Shown: piece after piece, positions 8,952-17,424 of the stretch
Layout: every line of letters begins with the position of its first letter
Numbering within the stretch: position 1 is the stretch's first letter
NCBI RefSeq assembly: GCF_011398925.1
Contig: NZ_AP022842.1
Location: 2,282,001-2,346,000, forward strand
Source of the DNA: Bacillus sp. KH172YL63
GTDB taxonomy: Bacteria > Bacillota > Bacilli > Bacillales > Bacillaceae_B
Length of the DNA: 64,000 nt
Direction: 5' to 3'
Notes under the pieces: model-generated
Told to the model about the DNA's origin: nothing
Database searches by the model: none
The model's input: only the letters and a program-made list of their open reading frames with translations
Made by a program: the position numbers and the translations under genes

Positions 8952-9824
8952 CTATTCATAAAAATGCATGAACACTTCTTCCAACGATGGTTCCTCAATC
9001 GTCACATCCACGATATCCATCCCGTGCAGGTGCCCGAGGAGTTCCTTCACTTTTCCGTTATAAAGTAGATTGATCTCCTTGCCGTTTTGCCTGCATTCCT
9101 TGATGCCGGCAAATTCAAGTTCTGCAAGATCTTCAGTTTCCACCACCATATGGATCCGCTTCAGATTATTTTTCGTGAGCGTCTCCACCTTTTCGACGGC
9201 AACCAGCCTGCCTTCCTTGATGATCGCCACCCTGTCACACAGCTTCTGCACTTCACTCAGAATATGTGACGAGAAGAAGATCGTCGCTCCTTTTCTGTTT
9301 TCTTCCTCCAACAGCTCAAAGAACACATTTTGCATCAACGGATCCAATCCACCGGTCGGTTCATCGAGGATCAACAGCTTCGGCTCATGAAGAATCGCCT
9401 GAATGATCCCGACCTTTTTCCGATTTCCGAACGACAAATCTTCAATTTTCTTATGAAGATCAAGCTGCAGCCTTGCTGCCAGTTCATGAATTCTGTCCGT
9501 GTTCTTATACTGATGAAACTTTGCCGAATACAGCAGCAGGTCGATCGCCTTCATATCATCGTAATAATGCACCTCTGACGGCAGATACCCAACCCGTTTC
9601 CGGATTTCCTTCGAGTCGGTCGTAATGTCCTTCCCAAACACCGTCGCGTGGCCGCCTGTCGGCTGGAGAAAGTTCAGAAGCGTCCTGATCGTCGTACTCT
9701 TCCCCGCCCCGTTCGGACCGATGAACCCGAAGATCTCCCCTTCCTGAATGGAAAAAGTCACATCTTCAATTCCACGACCCTTTCTATACGCCTTTGTCAG
9801 CTCTTTCATTTCAATTACATTCAT
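8952..9824 (-). CDS. ABC transporter ATP-binding protein
   Basis: 290 aa. Walker A GPNGAGKST, the Q-loop region, a signature in the form LSFGNRKK, Walker B LLILDEPTGGLD and the H-loop (SSHILSEV) are all present, followed by an ~80-residue C-terminal extension typical of CcmA/BcrA-type exporter ATPases. Three consecutive ATG codons start the frame; the third (9824) has the best spacing from AAAAGGGG. First gene of the autoregulated operon with the permease and TetR. Confidence 0.9.
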   Translation of the reverse strand: MNVIEMKELTKAYRKGRGIEDVTFSIQEGEIFGFIGPNGAGKSTTIRTLLNFLQPTGGHATVFGKDITTDSKEIRKRVGYLPSEVHYYDDMKAIDLLLYSAKFHQYKNTDRIHELAARLQLDLHKKIEDLSFGNRKKVGIIQAILHEPKLLILDEPTGGLDPLMQNVFFELLEEENRKGATIFFSSHILSEVQKLCDRVAIIKEGRLVAVEKVETLTKNNLKRIHMVVETEDLAELEFAGIKECRQNGKEINLLYNGKVKELLGHLHGMDIVDVTIEEPSLEEVFMHFYE

Positions 9825-9849
9825 CATCATGACCCCTTTTGAGGATGTA

Positions 9850-9899
9850 TTGACTGGTTAGTCAATTTGATTATAAAAGTAGATTGACTCATTAGTCAA
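9850..9899 (-). promoter_or_regulatory. Strong promoter with two TetR operators (ABC-tetR operon)
   Basis: On the minus strand TTGACT (9899-9894), an 18-bp spacer and TATAAT (9875-9870) form a good sigma-A promoter. Two palindromes of the form TTGACT-N4-AGTCAA lie at 9884-9899 (covering the -35) and 9850-9865 (just downstream of the -10), 34 bp apart. The arrangement is a classic double-operator roadblock; the binder is inferred to be the operon's own TetR. Confidence 0.8.
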
Positions 9900-9933
9900 T
9901 ACTTTTTTCGCCACCTTCCTCAAATGAATATAG

Positions 9934-9986
9934 TTGACAGTAAACCGACCGGTATGGTTACATATTGATAAAGTATACCGAACGGT
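9934..9986 (+). promoter_or_regulatory. Promoter with two TetR-type operators upstream of the DMT transporter
   Basis: TTGACA at 9934-9939 is followed 17-18 bp later by a weak -10 (TTACAT). Two ACCG-NN-CGGT palindromes, at 9944-9953 and 9977-9986, flank the -10. Both extend to a shared TAAACCGnnCGGTAT form in opposite orientation. The TetR gene at 10915 in the same operon is the likely binder. Confidence 0.75.
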
Positions 9987-10006
9987 TTAATTAAGGAGGA
10001 ATTATT

Positions 10007-10876
10007 TTGATAACTAAACAACAGAAACATTTCTTCGCTGCAGTTGGGTTCATTCTTATGTGGAGTTCTGGCTTTATTGGAGCCCGTCTCGGAACGGAGG
10101 AAGCCAATTCGATGACGGTTCTAATGTGGCGGTTCATTGTGGCCAGCGTGGTTTTGGCTATATGGTGGGGATGGACACAACGAAAAAGATTTTCCATCAA
10201 AAGCGTCATCACACAAAGCATGATCGGTTTGTTCGCTCAGGGAGGCTACCTATTCTGCGTATTTCTATCCGTGGAACAAGGGGTTTCGGCCGGGACATCA
10301 AATTTGATCACGACGCTTCAGCCGATCGTCGCAGCAGCCTTGGCCGGTCCCATCTTGAAAGAAACGACCACCAGCAAGCAATGGGTAGGCTTATTTCTTG
10401 GAATTTTTGGCGTCTTATTTGTGGTATATGCTGATTTAGGCGGAGGTCGTCACATTCCCCTGTGGGCTTATGGACTTTCATTCTTCGCCATGCTCTCCCT
10501 CGTGTTTGCCACTTTTTTCGAAAAAAGAATCCAGAATCCTGTTTCTCTTGCAGATGCACTGCCCATCCAAACGGTGATCAGCGCACTCCTTTTCACCGGT
10601 CTCGGCATATTCACAGATCAGGCAATGCCTCCTTCATCCCCAGATTTCTGGATGGCGATTGCATGGTTGGCGGGGTTTTCAACAATTGGCGGCTATGGAT
10701 TTTATTGGTTCAACCTGAAAATAGGCAGTGTGACCAGGGTGAGCAGCCTCCTCTATCTCACGCCTCCCGTCACAATGATCTGGGCATATGTCATGTTCGG
10801 TGATACAATCGGTTTTCTTACAATTGCAGGAATGATAGTATGTATGATAGGTGTAGTGATTATTAGAAAAAGATGA
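10007..10876 (+). CDS. EamA/DMT superfamily transporter
   Basis: 289 aa with ten predicted helices and two EamA repeats (WSSGFIGARLGTEEANSMTV in the first, GGYGFYWFNLKIGSVTRVSS in the second), as in YdcZ/RhaT-like metabolite exporters. The start is TTG, fixed by AAGGAGGA at 9993-10000. Promoter and operators lie directly upstream, and a TetR gene follows in the same transcript. The likely role is ligand-inducible export of a small metabolite or drug; substrate unknown. Confidence 0.85.
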   Translation: MITKQQKHFFAAVGFILMWSSGFIGARLGTEEANSMTVLMWRFIVASVVLAIWWGWTQRKRFSIKSVITQSMIGLFAQGGYLFCVFLSVEQGVSAGTSNLITTLQPIVAAALAGPILKETTTSKQWVGLFLGIFGVLFVVYADLGGGRHIPLWAYGLSFFAMLSLVFATFFEKRIQNPVSLADALPIQTVISALLFTGLGIFTDQAMPPSSPDFWMAIAWLAGFSTIGGYGFYWFNLKIGSVTRVSSLLYLTPPVTMIWAYVMFGDTIGFLTIAGMIVCMIGVVIIRKR

Positions 10877-10914
10877 TATTACTTTTCGAAGAACTGTAAA
10901 AGGGTGTGAAGTGT

Positions 10915-11490
10915 ATGGAAAACACCAAAATGACGCCTGCCGCTAAAAGGATCCTAGAGGCAGCTTCCGACTTATTTTATTGGAAAGGAATCCATTCAAT
11001 CGGTGTCGAAACCATTGCGAATGAAGCAGGCGTGACAAAAAAGACACTGTATGACCGTTTCGGTTCCAAAGAGCAATTAATCGTTGCATACTTAAAAAAC
11101 CGAGATCAACAATGGAAAAACCATCTTACCGGCTATCTACAAGCAGTTCCGGACCAAGAGCCCCTGCAGAAAATCCTCACCATATTCGATGCGCTGGAAA
11201 GTTGGTTGAACCAGCACAATCAAAGGGGATGCGCATTTGTCAATGCACTGGCAGAACTGACGGAAGACAACCATCCTGGAAAAACGGTTATCCTTGAAGA
11301 AAAACAATGGCTAAAACAACTATTCTCGTCATTCCTCCAGGAGTTGAATCTAACCGATGCTGAAGATATCAGCGAAAGATTGCTCATCCTTCATGAAGGT
11401 GTCACAGTCACTTTTTCCATGAACCTCTCACAAAGAGGTGTGCAATCAGCAAAAGAAACAGCTGTACTGTTGATAGAAGCAAATAAATAA
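10915..11490 (+). CDS. TetR/AcrR family regulator of the DMT transporter
   Basis: 191 aa. The N-terminal HTH (SIGVETIANEAGVTKKTLYDRFGSKEQLIVAYL) is canonical. The ATG at 10915 has AAAAGGGTG eight nt upstream; an in-frame GTG at 10906 overlaps that ribosome site. It lies 38 nt after the transporter and ends at a strong terminator, so the two make one autoregulated operon (inferred from the paired operators at 9944 and 9977). Confidence 0.88.
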   Translation: MENTKMTPAAKRILEAASDLFYWKGIHSIGVETIANEAGVTKKTLYDRFGSKEQLIVAYLKNRDQQWKNHLTGYLQAVPDQEPLQKILTIFDALESWLNQHNQRGCAFVNALAELTEDNHPGKTVILEEKQWLKQLFSSFLQELNLTDAEDISERLLILHEGVTVTFSMNLSQRGVQSAKETAVLLIEANK

Positions 11491-11500
11491 ATAGATAAGA

Positions 11501-11532
11501 AAAAGCCAGGGTGCGGCGTCACCCTGGCTTTT
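11501..11532 (+). terminator. Rho-independent terminator
   Basis: AAAAGCCAGGGTG, a 6-nt loop and CACCCTGGCTTTT form a strong GC-rich hairpin with a T-run after the tetR stop codon. Confidence 0.88.
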
Positions 11533-11615
11533 CTAGTATATCGGAATCCTTTATTTTATCTTATTCCCATTACAAAGATTCCTAGAGAAATCGGCGAAGC
11601 GACAAGAAATTGCAT

Positions 11616-11768
11616 TTAAACCGTCTTAATAACATCCCCAACATATACAAGCCCAAACGGCAGGATCATCGTAAGCACACCGACGGAAATTGAATACCTG
11701 CCGAACAGCTTTGCAAGCTCCTCCCTGTCCCTCTTGAAAACGTCTTGTAAGACAGCAGGAACTCAAAA
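11616..11768 (-). pseudogene. Remnant of a small membrane protein (C-terminal piece only)
   Basis: The minus strand reads about 50 codons without a start codon, including DREELAKLFGRYSISVGVLT followed by MILPFGLVYVGDVIKTV and a stop. This looks like the cytoplasmic loop and last helix of a DUF3784-like small membrane protein. A stop codon lies immediately upstream in frame and no ribosome site is present, so I read it as a decayed fragment. The family assignment is weak. Confidence 0.35.
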
Positions 11769-11785
11769 AGAGCCCAGGCAAGGGA

Positions 11786-11890
11786 ATGAACAACCTGGCT
11801 GATTTAGTGGGGAGTATGAACTGGAAAACAACAGGCATTTCCCTGCTTCTGTTGATTTTGGGGACAATAATATTTTTACTGTGTTTTTAA
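11786..11890 (+). CDS. Possible 34-residue membrane peptide
   Basis: An ATG at 11786 preceded by GGCAAGGGA opens MNNLADLVGSMNWKTTGISL, then a run of Leu/Ile ending IIFLLCF. A single helix of this kind is plausible for a short membrane peptide, but the ribosome site is poor and it sits beside a gene remnant, so it may be chance. Confidence 0.2.
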   Translation: MNNLADLVGSMNWKTTGISLLLLILGTIIFLLCF

Positions 11891-11912
11891 TGAAAATGTT
11901 ATTCCCTCACAT

Positions 11913-12308
11913 CTACTCCCTGGTGTTATTGGACCCTTCAATCTCTTTCGGTACATCCCACAAATCATAACTCTCCGAATACTGTCGGGTCTCAACCGTG
12001 ACACGCCCACCATCCTTGACAAATACAAGCCCTGAACCGATTTGTTCTTTAAAAGCCCACCCGTGATTTTTCATAAAATCTTTAACAGGCCTATAAGGGT
12101 CCTGTTCCTTCGATCCGGAAACATATCTTATGTGGTATTGGTTTTCAACCACTTCTTTAAAGCTTACTCCGCTAAGTTCATATTGAATAATTGCCTTTAG
12201 ATAAGGAACGGGATTTCCTTCTTGCGTCAAAGCACTGCCAAACTTTAACCCTATAAATCCAACAGTTAATACTAATATTACAGTTAAGATTGCCAATAAT
12301 CTTTTCAT
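11913..12308 (-). CDS. Exported or membrane-anchored hypothetical protein
   Basis: 131 aa. The ATG at 12308 has AGGTGA at 12314-12319, a short spacer; an ATG 18 nt earlier overlaps the ribosome site. One N-terminal hydrophobic helix (LLAILTVILVLTVGFIGLKFG) is followed by a soluble domain of about 105 residues with no motif I recognise. The helix has no lipobox cysteine, so a signal anchor is likely. It follows a lipoprotein gene by 32 nt on the same strand and is probably co-transcribed. Confidence 0.6.
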   Translation of the reverse strand: MKRLLAILTVILVLTVGFIGLKFGSALTQEGNPVPYLKAIIQYELSGVSFKEVVENQYHIRYVSGSKEQDPYRPVKDFMKNHGWAFKEQIGSGLVFVKDGGRVTVETRQYSESYDLWDVPKEIEGSNNTRE

Positions 12309-12340
12309 CCTGTCACCTACATTCATTGGATGATCACGCC

Positions 12341-12715
12341 CTATTTTCTCTTCAGCGTAAACTCATCCTTCTTAGCGTCCCACTCAATCACTACTTGAAA
12401 TTCATCATGTTCTCCCGGTTTGGCACAGCCTGAGCAGCCTGTAGAATGAGTAAACGTTTTTCCATCCACAACGATATGGCCGCTGTTTTCTCCAGAATGG
12501 GATATGATTTTATAGTCGAGCTTCCCCACTTCGCCTTCACCTGTGTAACCAAACCTGAATTCTCCATTTTCGGTGTTTTTCGTTTGATTGCTGACATACG
12601 TCCCTTCCCAATCGTCACCTTCCCCTTTATAGGTGTAGGTTGGTTGCCCGCATCCTGACATGGTCACCAGGAAGAAGCTCATACTGAAAAAGAGTAGTTT
12701 CTTTAAGACATTCAT
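12341..12715 (-). CDS. Small lipoprotein, unknown function
   Basis: 124 aa with a signal peptide and lipobox (FFLVTMSGC, cysteine at residue 22). The mature part is polar and beta-rich (TYKGEGDDWEGTYVSN, DYKIISHSGENSGHIVVDG) with a later CSGCAKPGEHDEF stretch holding two close cysteines. It resembles the small Bacillus lipoproteins that carry immunoglobulin-like folds, but no family is certain. GGAGAAGGG supports the ATG at 12715. Confidence 0.7.
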   Translation of the reverse strand: MNVLKKLLFFSMSFFLVTMSGCGQPTYTYKGEGDDWEGTYVSNQTKNTENGEFRFGYTGEGEVGKLDYKIISHSGENSGHIVVDGKTFTHSTGCSGCAKPGEHDEFQVVIEWDAKKDEFTLKRK

Positions 12716-12828
12716 CCCTTCTCCTCCATTAGTTTTTTGCTCGGAGTCTGTATTGATTTAGCTACTTCAATCTTAGCATATTTTTCCAAACACAACTTAT
12801 TAATTAAACATTTCCCTCCAAGCAGTGA

Positions 12829-12858
12829 AAACGCACTGTCTGTCAAGCACAGTGCGTT
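12829..12858 (-). terminator. Hairpin terminator of the small membrane gene
   Basis: AACGCACTGT and ACAGTGCGTT form a 10-bp stem with a 9-nt loop just past the stop of the gene at 12877-13104. On the minus strand only four T follow, so efficiency is uncertain. Confidence 0.6.
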
Positions 12859-12876
12859 CCCCTGGTTATGTAGAGC

Positions 12877-13104
12877 TTATCCTGCTAGTGTCATCACAAT
12901 CGAACTCAATCCGACCAGTAAACAAATAGAAATAACCGTGAACTGCAGCCGGTTACCATTTCTGTAGGCGGCTTGAGCGAATACGGCTGTAAAGAATACA
13001 TACACGAACCGAAGCCAAAGCGCCTGCTCAAATGGACCGGTGTAAACCAGAGCCACGATAAGCAGGAAAGCGACTGGAATGATGATAAAAAATTGTTTAT
13101 TCAC
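12877..13104 (-). CDS. Small membrane protein (about three helices)
   Basis: 75 aa starting at GTG 13104, chosen because AGAGGGGTG lies five nt upstream; the longer frame begins inside that site. Hydrophobic segments at about 4-20, 27-45 and 52-72 alternate with short polar loops. The composition resembles the DUF3953-type small Bacillus proteins, but that is only a guess. It follows the GNAT gene with a 27-nt gap and could be the tail of the LysE-AraC-GNAT operon. Confidence 0.55.
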   Translation of the reverse strand: MNKQFFIIIPVAFLLIVALVYTGPFEQALWLRFVYVFFTAVFAQAAYRNGNRLQFTVISICLLVGLSSIVMTLAG

Positions 13105-13131
13105 TGAAGCACCCCTCTGCAACTCACCAAC

Positions 13132-13896
13132 CTATTCATACACAATCATCTCTCCGACTTCTTCAAAGCCGAACCGCTCATAAAGTCTCTTCCCGTCCTG
13201 TGATGCAAGCAGGACAACCTCCTTATGTTTATCAGGCATTTCACTCAACAGGTGGCGGAACATAGTGCTCCCATACCCCTTCTGCCTGTGGCTCCCTGCC
13301 GTCATCAGATCATAGATTCCGTAACACGCTCCATCATCTATGAAGAGACCCGTTGAAACGACCTCATTCTCATGACGGCCGATATACATATGTACATTCT
13401 TTAAGAGTATGCCAGCGGATACCTGACGAAAGTACTGACCCAGGGCATTTCTTTCCTCTGTTCCTGCAAACAGGCTCAATAAAATGTCCGCATAATCCTT
13501 GAGTCCGTCCGGTCCGTTTACCTTCTCAATCAAAAGGTCCTCTTGTTTGACAGGTTGAATTCCCACCGTCTGCTCCAGTTTCATCATGGAAGAACGCTCG
13601 GCTTCTGCCAGATTGAATTCACCCAGTAATGCTTTCCAGTTGTCCGAGACGAAGCGGCTGTCGATCCACGCACTGAAGGGGAAGCCTTTCTCCCTCAATC
13701 TGTTCAGTCCCTCTTGGATGAAAGTAAGATTTTCAACTCTCGCTGCCAGTGACAGCAGGACATTATGTGTATCGGTCGGAATCCCGGTATCTGCGAGCAG
13801 GAAGTCTTCCTTGTGCAGAAGGGTCCCGCCTACCGCTCTTGTAAAAAGATTGATTTTATGTGCGAAATTATTGATGACGAGCTGTTGGTTGATCAT
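13132..13896 (-). CDS. GNAT family N-acetyltransferase, two-domain
   Basis: 254 aa. The C-terminal ~130 residues are a GNAT domain with the acetyl-CoA loop in the form HRQKGYGSTMFRHLL near residue 205 and a LYERFGFEEVGEMIVYE ending. The N-terminal half resembles the degenerate GNAT-like half found in some Bacillus enzymes. ATG 13896 follows GGAGGTAACAGCC. Five nt separate it from the AraC gene, so it is in one operon with LysE and AraC. Substrate unknown. Confidence 0.8.
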   Translation of the reverse strand: MINQQLVINNFAHKINLFTRAVGGTLLHKEDFLLADTGIPTDTHNVLLSLAARVENLTFIQEGLNRLREKGFPFSAWIDSRFVSDNWKALLGEFNLAEAERSSMMKLEQTVGIQPVKQEDLLIEKVNGPDGLKDYADILLSLFAGTEERNALGQYFRQVSAGILLKNVHMYIGRHENEVVSTGLFIDDGACYGIYDLMTAGSHRQKGYGSTMFRHLLSEMPDKHKEVVLLASQDGKRLYERFGFEEVGEMIVYE

Positions 13897-13901
13897 GGCT
13901 G

Positions 13902-14696
13902 TTACCTCCTACACGCTTTATGACTTATATGAGACATATATTCAAATGCCGTCGTTCCGTACACACTTTTAAAATGTTTGTTCAGATGAGCAAGGTCCAC
14001 AAATCCGCATTGTGCAACCGCTGAATAGATATCCCGTTCCTGCTCTATTAACCCTTTGGCCCTTTCGACTTTGCCATTGAGGAAATATTGGTAGGGTGAG
14101 ACGCCTGTATGCTGTTTGAATAAGCGGATGAACTTGAATTTTGACATCTCAAGCTCTGCTGAAATCTCATCAAGCTTCAATACCCCTTCCAGACTCCCTT
14201 GCATCATGTCCTTTGCTTTCCCGATCAGGCCCGAATCCTTTTTATCAGGAAAAGTCAGGTTCGTTTCCGATAAACGATCAGTTAAAGAAAGAAAGTATTC
14301 ATTGCACAGAGCTTCATCCTGCCCGCTTAGGATCGCCTCTGCAAGGGTGACGATCCTCCTTTCAATCGTGGAATCATAGACGAGCGGAACGCTGAAACGG
14401 ATGAGTTCTTTCCTCCCGGTCGCTTCCAGCAGCAATTCAGGGGGAATGTAGAGCATCACATACTGCAGTCCCTCTTCCGTATGGGCCATCCCGTCATGTG
14501 CCTGTTCAGGGTTGAACAGCATTACGCCCTTTGGATGGGATAGGTGCAGGCTGCCGTCGAGGTGATAGTGCTGGATACCGCGGAGCGTGACCCCGATCGC
14601 ATACTCCCGGTGGGCATGCTTCTTGTATGAGAAATCTGTCATCGTGGCAGAAAGTGCCGTAATGCCGGCTCCCTTCCGATACGTAAATGTGTCCAA
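13902..14696 (-). CDS. AraC family transcriptional regulator with cupin-like sensor
   Basis: 264 aa. The N-terminal AraC_binding fold (KKHAHREYAIGVTLRGIQHY) senses a small ligand. The C-terminal pair of HTH motifs has MSKFKFIRLFKQHTGVSPYQ and VAQCGFVDLAHLNKHFKSVYG. The start is TTG with GGGGGTGGGATAA upstream. It lies 12 nt after a LysE-type exporter. Orthologous AraC-LysE pairs are common and suggest control of amino-acid export (inference). Confidence 0.87.
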   Translation of the reverse strand: MDTFTYRKGAGITALSATMTDFSYKKHAHREYAIGVTLRGIQHYHLDGSLHLSHPKGVMLFNPEQAHDGMAHTEEGLQYVMLYIPPELLLEATGRKELIRFSVPLVYDSTIERRIVTLAEAILSGQDEALCNEYFLSLTDRLSETNLTFPDKKDSGLIGKAKDMMQGSLEGVLKLDEISAELEMSKFKFIRLFKQHTGVSPYQYFLNGKVERAKGLIEQERDIYSAVAQCGFVDLAHLNKHFKSVYGTTAFEYMSHISHKACRR

Positions 14697-14708
14697 TTAT
14701 CCCACCCC

Positions 14709-15284
14709 CTACATCCAAATCATCACTGCCGAATAACAAAGAAACAGCGCCATCAGAACATTCACCGTCTTCGTATGCCTTCTTAAAAAAGCTTTAAAAA
14801 TCGTACCGAACAACACCCAAGTAAGAAAAGCGGCAAACCCGATGACCGTAATCACCAGCACCCCTGCCGTCACCTCGGGAAATGCCACATAGTGGGGCAG
14901 GATGAAGCTCGGAATGACCGTCATCGTAAACAGCACCACCTTCGGATTCAGAAACTGCATGTAAAATCCGGACCTGAACGTAGCCGGGAGCTCCACAGAT
15001 TTCTTCCCTGCATCCTTTTTGCACACCTGATAGGCAAGATAAATCATATACAAGCTTCCGATGACCTGCATCACGATCAACAGCTTCGGGATCACCGTCA
15101 TCAACAAGCTGTTCAACAATGCTGAAAGGGCAAGCAATAACCCAAACGCAATCGTTGCCCCGTACGTATATTCCATCGCCTTCCTCGTCCCGTACCGTTG
15201 AACCGTGGACAAAATGATGATATTCGTCGGCCCCGGCGTGAACGTCACAATCACACAATAAAACAGAAAAGATGCAGCATTCAT
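14709..15284 (-). CDS. LysE/RhtB family amino-acid exporter
   Basis: 191 aa with six hydrophobic segments. The family hallmark TPGPTNIIILSTVQRYG is at residues 17-33 and FLNPKVVLF near 111-119. ATG 15284 is preceded by GAGGGGAG. First gene of a LysE-AraC-GNAT operon, so its transcription is probably controlled by the downstream AraC protein. Confidence 0.88.
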   Translation of the reverse strand: MNAASFLFYCVIVTFTPGPTNIIILSTVQRYGTRKAMEYTYGATIAFGLLLALSALLNSLLMTVIPKLLIVMQVIGSLYMIYLAYQVCKKDAGKKSVELPATFRSGFYMQFLNPKVVLFTMTVIPSFILPHYVAFPEVTAGVLVITVIGFAAFLTWVLFGTIFKAFLRRHTKTVNVLMALFLCYSAVMIWM

Positions 15285-15593
15285 GAAAAAAACTCCCCTC
15301 GAGGTATTCTCATGTAAGCATACATCTGAGTGGTGTGGGGGTTATAGTACATTATTGCAGCTTTTCCGCAACATTCCCTTCAATCCACCAAGCCATCCTC
15401 AACATAAGCTGGCTGAATCCCTTCCAAGATTCCCGGTAAGATGTAAGCGAATTTTCACCTCGCCCCCCACTACTACCCTACTCCCCTATACACTATTCTA
15501 TCAAATGAGAAAAAATCCTCTTTTGAGGGACGGACCTCTGTATTGACCAGTCAAACCTATGAAAAACAGGAGCGTCTCTCTTATCACAATCTA
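15285..15593. other. Intergenic region with one arm of the GAGGGACGGACCT repeat
   Basis: About 310 bp without a credible gene. It contains one unpaired copy of GAGGGACGGACCT at 15525-15537, the same 13-mer that forms hairpin stems at 17185-17225 and 22606-22643. No clear terminator for the reductase gene is visible here. Confidence 0.6.
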
Positions 15594-17063
15594 TCATTTT
15601 CCCAACATATACGTTTTATAGCCGCCGCTTAAGTTGCTTGCCTCAAAGCCGTTGTTGGTCAGAATTTTAGTAGCTAAATAGCCTCTCAATCCCACCTGGC
15701 AGTTCACGTAGATATGCTGGTTTGGCAGTTCCTGCAGTCTTTCCCTCAGTTCACCGAGGGGAATGTTGACTGCTCCGGTGATGAAGCCTGCTTCCACTTC
15801 TTCCGGTTCCCTGACGTCGATCAGGTAACCGCCTTTTTTCACGATCTCATCGATTTCATGATGATGAACAATGCTCAAATCACCGTCCACTACATTTCCT
15901 GCCACGTAACCGGCCATATTAACAGGATTGACCATTTGCAATTTCCATCGATAGGCGGCGTTGGATGCCGGGCGGGATATGCAGCTTCGCTTCATAGGGA
16001 TAAATTCTAATCTTTTCAGCACTTTTTCATTATTACCGGTCGCTGCAACGGTCAAATCGAATACTTTCGCAACAGACGTGCCGAGGCTTCCATTATACGC
16101 TGCATCTTTGCCGTTTATATGGTCGGCCGCCAGACGCCCCTGACGATTCGCAGGCCAGGCAAGGGGGATCATAGCAGGAGTACCCTGTACAAAGTCTTTC
16201 ACTTCAATCGCATCGCCGATGGCATAAATATCTGGATCATCTGTTTGAAGGTGGCTGTTCACCACAATGCCTCCCCTGTCGCCGAGGGACAATCCCGCTT
16301 TTTGCGCCAGTTCATTTTCCGGTCTCACGCCGATGGAGAGGATGGTCAGATCGCTCGTGATTTCCCTGCCGCTCTGGAGCACGATCGTCCGGCCGTCATG
16401 TTTAAATTCCTTCACACCGTCGTTCAGATACAGCTCGACTCCTTCGCTGCGCAGTTCACGATGAACAAGAGAAGCCATTTCGTAATCGATCGGTGCCATC
16501 ACCTGATCCCCAAGTTCCACCACTGTCACGTTCACACCACGATGATGAAGGTTCTCGGCCATTTCAAGACCAATGAAGCCGCCGCCGATAATCACCGCGT
16601 CTTTCGGCGACTTCTCATCGACCCATGCTTTGATCCTGTCGGTATCAGGTACGTTCCGAAGCGTAAAGACATTCTCCGCTTCACTCAATCCTGCAAGTGG
16701 CGGGACAATAGGACGTGCACCTGGAGATAATATGAGTTTATCGTAACTATCTTCATAGATTTCGCCCGTTGCGACTTTCTTGATGGATACGGTGTTACGG
16801 TCGCGGTTGATTTCCACGACTTCGCTCAAATTCCGGATATCCAGGTTGAATTTTCTGCTCATCCCTTCCACTGTCTGAACGAGCAGTGCATCACGGTTCG
16901 TGATAACTTCACCTATATAATACGGAAGGCCGCAATTGGCGAAAGAAATGTATTCACCCTTTTCGACCAAAACAATCTCATCTTCCTCACTCAACCGGCG
17001 CAGCCTCGCAGCAGCTGTTGCTCCTCCGGCTACTCCACCAACAATCACGATTTTCTTCTTCAT
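15594..17063 (-). pseudogene. CoA-disulfide reductase-rhodanese fusion with an internal deletion
   Basis: 489 aa, open throughout. The N-terminus is an intact FAD/NAD(P)H pyridine-nucleotide disulfide oxidoreductase (GGVAGGATAAARLRRL; redox-active SFANCGLPYYIG, Cys44; second GxGxxG at GGGFIGLEMAE; GDAIEV). The C-terminus is a rhodanese domain with the active loop NCQVGLRGY. Family members are about 550 aa. Here the dimerisation domain is almost absent: after NNEKVLKRLE a 12-residue stretch reads in a shifted frame (15975-16015), then SNAAY is joined directly to VNPVNMAGY (near 15950). Some 60 residues of the interface domain are missing. The polypeptide may be made but is probably inactive as a reductase. 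Promoter and CstR-like operator look intact. Confidence 0.75.
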
Positions 17064-17125
17064 CTGACTTCCCCTCTTCCCGGCAACTAGTTTGTTAAAT
17101 CTTTCACAATGTTTCTTACACCTTT

Positions 17126-17153
17126 ATTATATGCCATTTGAACGATAAATCAA
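17126..17153 (-). promoter_or_regulatory. Sigma-A promoter of the CoA-disulfide reductase gene
   Basis: On the minus strand TTGATT (17153-17148), 16-bp spacer, TATAAT (17131-17126). The -35 touches the palindrome at 17153-17172. Confidence 0.65.
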
Positions 17154-17172
17154 TATACCCCCTTGTGTATAT
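17153..17172. promoter_or_regulatory. CstR/CsoR-type operator
   Basis: ATATACCCCCTTGTGTATAT is a near-palindrome with outer ATATAC/GTATAT arms and a C-run core. This is the form known for CstR (persulfide-sensing) and related CsoR-family operators, which typically control rhodanese and CoA-disulfide reductase genes. Position against the -35 fits repression. The regulator gene is not in the window. Confidence 0.7.
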
Positions 17173-17184
17173 TTTGTGACAATG

Positions 17185-17225
17185 AAGAGGGACGGACCTC
17201 AAGGTAAAGAAGGTCCGTCCCTCTT
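17185..17225. repeat. Repeated hairpin element (GAGGGACGGACC stem)
   Basis: AGAGGGACGGACCT (17186-17199) and its exact complement (17211-17224) form a 14-bp stem with an 11-nt loop. No T-run follows on either strand, so this is not an obvious terminator. The same stem sequence recurs at 22606-22643, and one arm at 15525-15537. Confidence 0.8.
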
Positions 17226-17424
17226 ATCAATCGAACTGTGTCACATACGCCATTCGACAATCTCGTTGAACATACTATTTGATAGCGTATCCCAGCTTGT
17301 TCGCATTTTTAAATAAATTATCAATACATTGGGACTTCCTCTCTTACAAAAATCTCTCTATTGTGTTAAAATTATGTATATTCAGACAAATTCCTTGCCT
17401 TTTCTACGAGAGGAGAGAATAATA

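Noticed and set aside
15285-15593. Riboswitch upstream of the LysE-type exporter
   Set aside because: No conserved riboswitch core or paired terminator/antiterminator was visible, and the LysE leader is only the short stretch beyond 15284.
16119-16730. 203-codon plus-strand ORF
   Set aside because: Antisense to the reductase flavoprotein domain; composition (His, Arg, Cys rich) is that of a shadow.
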